A stretch of 5,225 nucleotides of DNA, taken from assembly GCA_016188625.1 (NCBI GenBank), contig JACPHL010000230.1:1-5225 (forward strand). Reading direction: 5' to 3'. Position 1 is the first letter of the stretch, and each line of letters begins with the position of its first letter. The stretch comes from Candidatus Rokuibacteriota bacterium (lineage in GTDB: Bacteria > Methylomirabilota > Methylomirabilia > Rokubacteriales > JACPHL01). Position numbers and translations under genes: made by a program. The notes beneath the pieces are model-generated. The model did no database searches, had not been told where the DNA came from, and saw nothing but the letters and a program-made list of their open reading frames with translations. Below are positions 3,417 to 5,225 of the stretch, piece by piece.

Positions 3417-5225
3417 ATGCGGAAGTGGATCATCGTCGCCGTCGTCGTGCTCGCCGTCGTCGCGGCGGCCCTCGCGTACGCCCTGGCGAACCTCAACGCC
3501 TACCTGAGGGAGAACAAGGACTGGCTGGCGGCCCGGGTCGAGGCCGCCCTCGGGCGCGCGGTGAGCTTCGAGGAGGTGACCGTCAGCCTGTGGGGTGGCT
3601 TCGGAGCGCGCGTCACGGAGCTCCGGATCGCGGATGACCCGCGCTTCTCCGAGGAGGACTTCGTGGAGGCCGACGACGCCCAGGTCTCGGTCCGGATCCT
3701 GCCCGCGCTCTTCGGCCGCTACGAGGTCGGTCGCATCCTGCTCGACCGCCCCACCCTCACGGTGATCCGCACGGCGGACGGCTTCAACTTCGACTCGATC
3801 GGGCGCAAGCCCGGCGAGGCCGCGCCGAGGGCGGAGGCGCCGCCCGCCGCGAGGCCGGAGGGGACGGAGACGACGCCGGCACAGCCGGAGACGACGCCGG
3901 CGGGGCCGCCGGCCGCCTTCCTCGTCGCGCGGACGGAGATCCGCGACGCGCGCCTCCGTTATGTGGATCGCACGACGAAGCCGGTGACTGACGCCGTCAT
4001 CGACCGGCTCGACCTCTCCGCCTCGGACGTGAGCCCGGCCTCTCCCGTCCGGCTCGAGGTGGCGGCGGCCCTCCTCGGGAGCCGGCAGCAGAACCTCAGG
4101 CTCTCGGGCACGATCGGGCCGCTCGGCTCCCCGCCCGATGCGGGGCGGGCGCCGCTGGACCTGGTCGTGGAGGCCGGGCCGATCGTCCTCGACGAGGTGA
4201 AGAAGCTCGCCGCGCTGAAAGGCGCGATCCCGCCGGAGCTCTCCGCTCCCGACCCGGTCTCCGTCCGCGCCGCGCTGAAGGGGACCGTGGAGGCGCCCTC
4301 GCTGACGGCAAGCCTGGACGCCACCCGCGCGCGGCTTGGCTGGGGCGAGACCTTCGCGAAGCCGGCGGGCGTCACGATGACGCTCGAGGTCGCCGCCTCC
4401 CGCTCGGGGGACACCGTGGAGATCCGCTCGCTCGCCTTGCGGCTCGCGGACCTCGCCCTCTCCGGAAAGGGGACCGTCACGACCGCGCCACCCACCCGGG
4501 TGGACCTCCAGATCGACAGCAACCGCGCGCCGCTCTCGGGCTGGGACCGCCTCCTCCCCGCGCTCGCGGGGCACGAGGTCTCCGGGCAGCTCGAGGTGCA
4601 CGTCCATGCCAGGGGAGCCGTCGGCGCCGGGCGGATCCCGGAGCTCACCGGCTCGCTCGCGCTGGAAGGCGTGAGCGCCCGGCTGAAGGGATCGCCGCGC
4701 GAGATCGAGGGCCTTTCGGCCCGCATCCAGCTCCGGGGAGACGCGGCGACGGTGCCCCCGACCCGGTTCCGGCTCGGCGGATCCCCGGTCGAGCTCGAGG
4801 CGAAGATCGACAGCCTCCAGGCGCGCCGCGGGAGCTTCCGGCTGCGCTCGCCCGGGCTCCGGGCCGCCTCGCTCGGTCTCGCCGGGGAGAAGGTCCGGAA
4901 GGAGGAGGTGATCCGCGGGTTCGACCTCGCGGGCTCCTTCGCGGCGCCTCCGGGGCGGGATCCGGCGCTGGACGGCACGCTCCGCTCCGAGAGCGGGAGC
5001 CTGCGCGACCTGGACTACCGGAACCTGCGCGCGGAGTTCAGCCTGCGCGAGCGGGTGGCCACGCTGAGGGCGCTCGCCCTCGAGGCCTACGAGGGGACCC
5101 TCCAGGGCGACGGCCGCTACGACATGCGAGAGCCCGAGCGGCCGCAGTTCGACCTCCGCTCGAAGATCCGGGGGATGCGGCTGAAAGGGCTCCTCGCCGC
5201 CCCGTTCCCGGGCGCGGAGGAGCGG
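3417..5225 (+). CDS. AsmA-like family protein, N-terminal 603 residues, cut by right edge
   Basis: The frame is open from the ATG to the window edge without a stop. Residues 1-27 (MRKWIIVAVVVLAVVAAALA...) form one N-terminal transmembrane anchor. Next come LNAYLRENKDWLAARVEAALGRAVSFEEV and SLWGGFGARVTELRIADDPRFSEEDFVEADDAQVSV, then VGRILLDRPTLTVIR and GFNFDSIG, the typical N-terminal block of AsmA/YhdP-like proteins: a short amphipathic helix, then repeating beta-strand units. Such proteins are thought to bridge the inner and outer membrane and help lipid transport or outer-membrane assembly, implying a diderm cell. From about 168 on, repeated strands with LSG-type turns continue (ARTEIRDARLRYVD, LRLSGTIG, LALSGKGTV), consistent with a long beta-groove. 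Residues 131-167 are a Pro/Ala/Thr/Glu-rich linker. GAGG lies 8 nt before the ATG; an in-frame GTG at 3396 would add seven residues. It diverges from the selenoprotein operon, so a functional link is uncertain. Confidence 0.82.
   Translation, partial: MRKWIIVAVVVLAVVAAALAYALANLNAYLRENKDWLAARVEAALGRAVSFEEVTVSLWGGFGARVTELRIADDPRFSEEDFVEADDAQVSVRILPALFGRYEVGRILLDRPTLTVIRTADGFNFDSIGRKPGEAAPRAEAPPAARPEGTETTPAQPETTPAGPPAAFLVARTEIRDARLRYVDRTTKPVTDAVIDRLDLSASDVSPASPVRLEVAAALLGSRQQNLRLSGTIGPLGSPPDAGRAPLDLVVEAGPIVLDEVKKLAALKGAIPPELSAPDPVSVRAALKGTVEAPSLTASLDATRARLGWGETFAKPAGVTMTLEVAASRSGDTVEIRSLALRLADLALSGKGTVTTAPPTRVDLQIDSNRAPLSGWDRLLPALAGHEVSGQLEVHVHARGAVGAGRIPELTGSLALEGVSARLKGSPREIEGLSARIQLRGDAATVPPTRFRLGGSPVELEAKIDSLQARRGSFRLRSPGLRAASLGLAGEKVRKEEVIRGFDLAGSFAAPPGRDPALDGTLRSESGSLRDLDYRNLRAEFSLRERVATLRALALEAYEGTLQGDGRYDMREPERPQFDLRSKIRGMRLKGLLAAPFPGAEER
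3865..3901 (+). repeat. two-copy 16-nt direct repeat in the AsmA-like linker
   Basis: CGGAGACGACGCCGGC occurs at 3865-3880 and again at 3886-3901, a 21-nt period that equals seven codons. It encodes tandem ETTPA units (TETTPAQ then PETTPAG) within the disordered linker at residues 150-163. In-frame spacing suggests duplication by slippage that the linker tolerates. Confidence 0.75.

Noticed and set aside
3288-4607. 439-codon minus-strand open frame opposite the AsmA-like gene (and a 339-codon one at 3959-4978)
   Set aside because: Both are Arg/Gly- or Ser/Arg-rich with no motif. The plus-strand frame has a membrane anchor and AsmA-type blocks and stays open for all 603 codons.

Overview
The window is GC-rich, densely coding bacterial DNA with short, coupled or overlapping genes. 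Three genes end in TGA and one in TAG, and tryptophan is TGG, so the standard code applies. The GC content, a TRAP-type binding protein, a class III aminotransferase, an AsmA-like protein and selenoprotein genes together would fit an uncultured soil, sediment or groundwater lineage such as Rokubacteria/Methylomirabilota (NC10) or a deltaproteobacterium. This taxonomic guess is inference only.

Layout. Five genes run leftwards on the minus strand as one probable operon from a TATAAT promoter near 3244-3272. In transcription order they are: (1) a two-domain thioredoxin-fold oxidoreductase of the PDO/glutaredoxin-like type (3208-2549); (2) an AhpC/TSA peroxiredoxin with an N-terminal export or anchor segment (2552-1980); (3) a gamma-glutamylcyclotransferase-like protein (1972-1541); (4) a class III PLP aminotransferase (1544-183); (5) the start of a TRAP-type solute-binding protein, cut by the left edge (138-1). 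Divergently, on the plus strand from 3417, lies the N-terminal 603 residues of an AsmA-like protein, cut by the right edge.

Main result. The first two genes each contain one in-frame TGA exactly where the family has its catalytic cysteine. In the oxidoreductase the CxxC becomes UGA-Pro-His-Cys. In the peroxiredoxin the TPxC becomes Thr-Pro-Gly-UGA. The protein reads on after each TGA with clear family sequence. Each TGA is followed at nearly the same distance by a stem-loop whose apical loop carries GU, as expected of a bacterial SECIS element. I therefore read them as two tandem selenoproteins, a seleno-peroxiredoxin and a candidate seleno-reductant, not as four broken ORFs. A conventional gene caller would split or truncate both.

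How the genes may work together. The Sec-containing oxidoreductase could reduce the Sec-containing peroxiredoxin, much as PDO or the AhpF N-terminal domain reduces peroxiredoxins, but the predicted export of the peroxiredoxin complicates this. The cyclotransferase and aminotransferase overlap by ATGA and may act in sequence on gamma-glutamyl amines or amino acids; the binding protein may feed organic acids into the cell. These functional links are inference.
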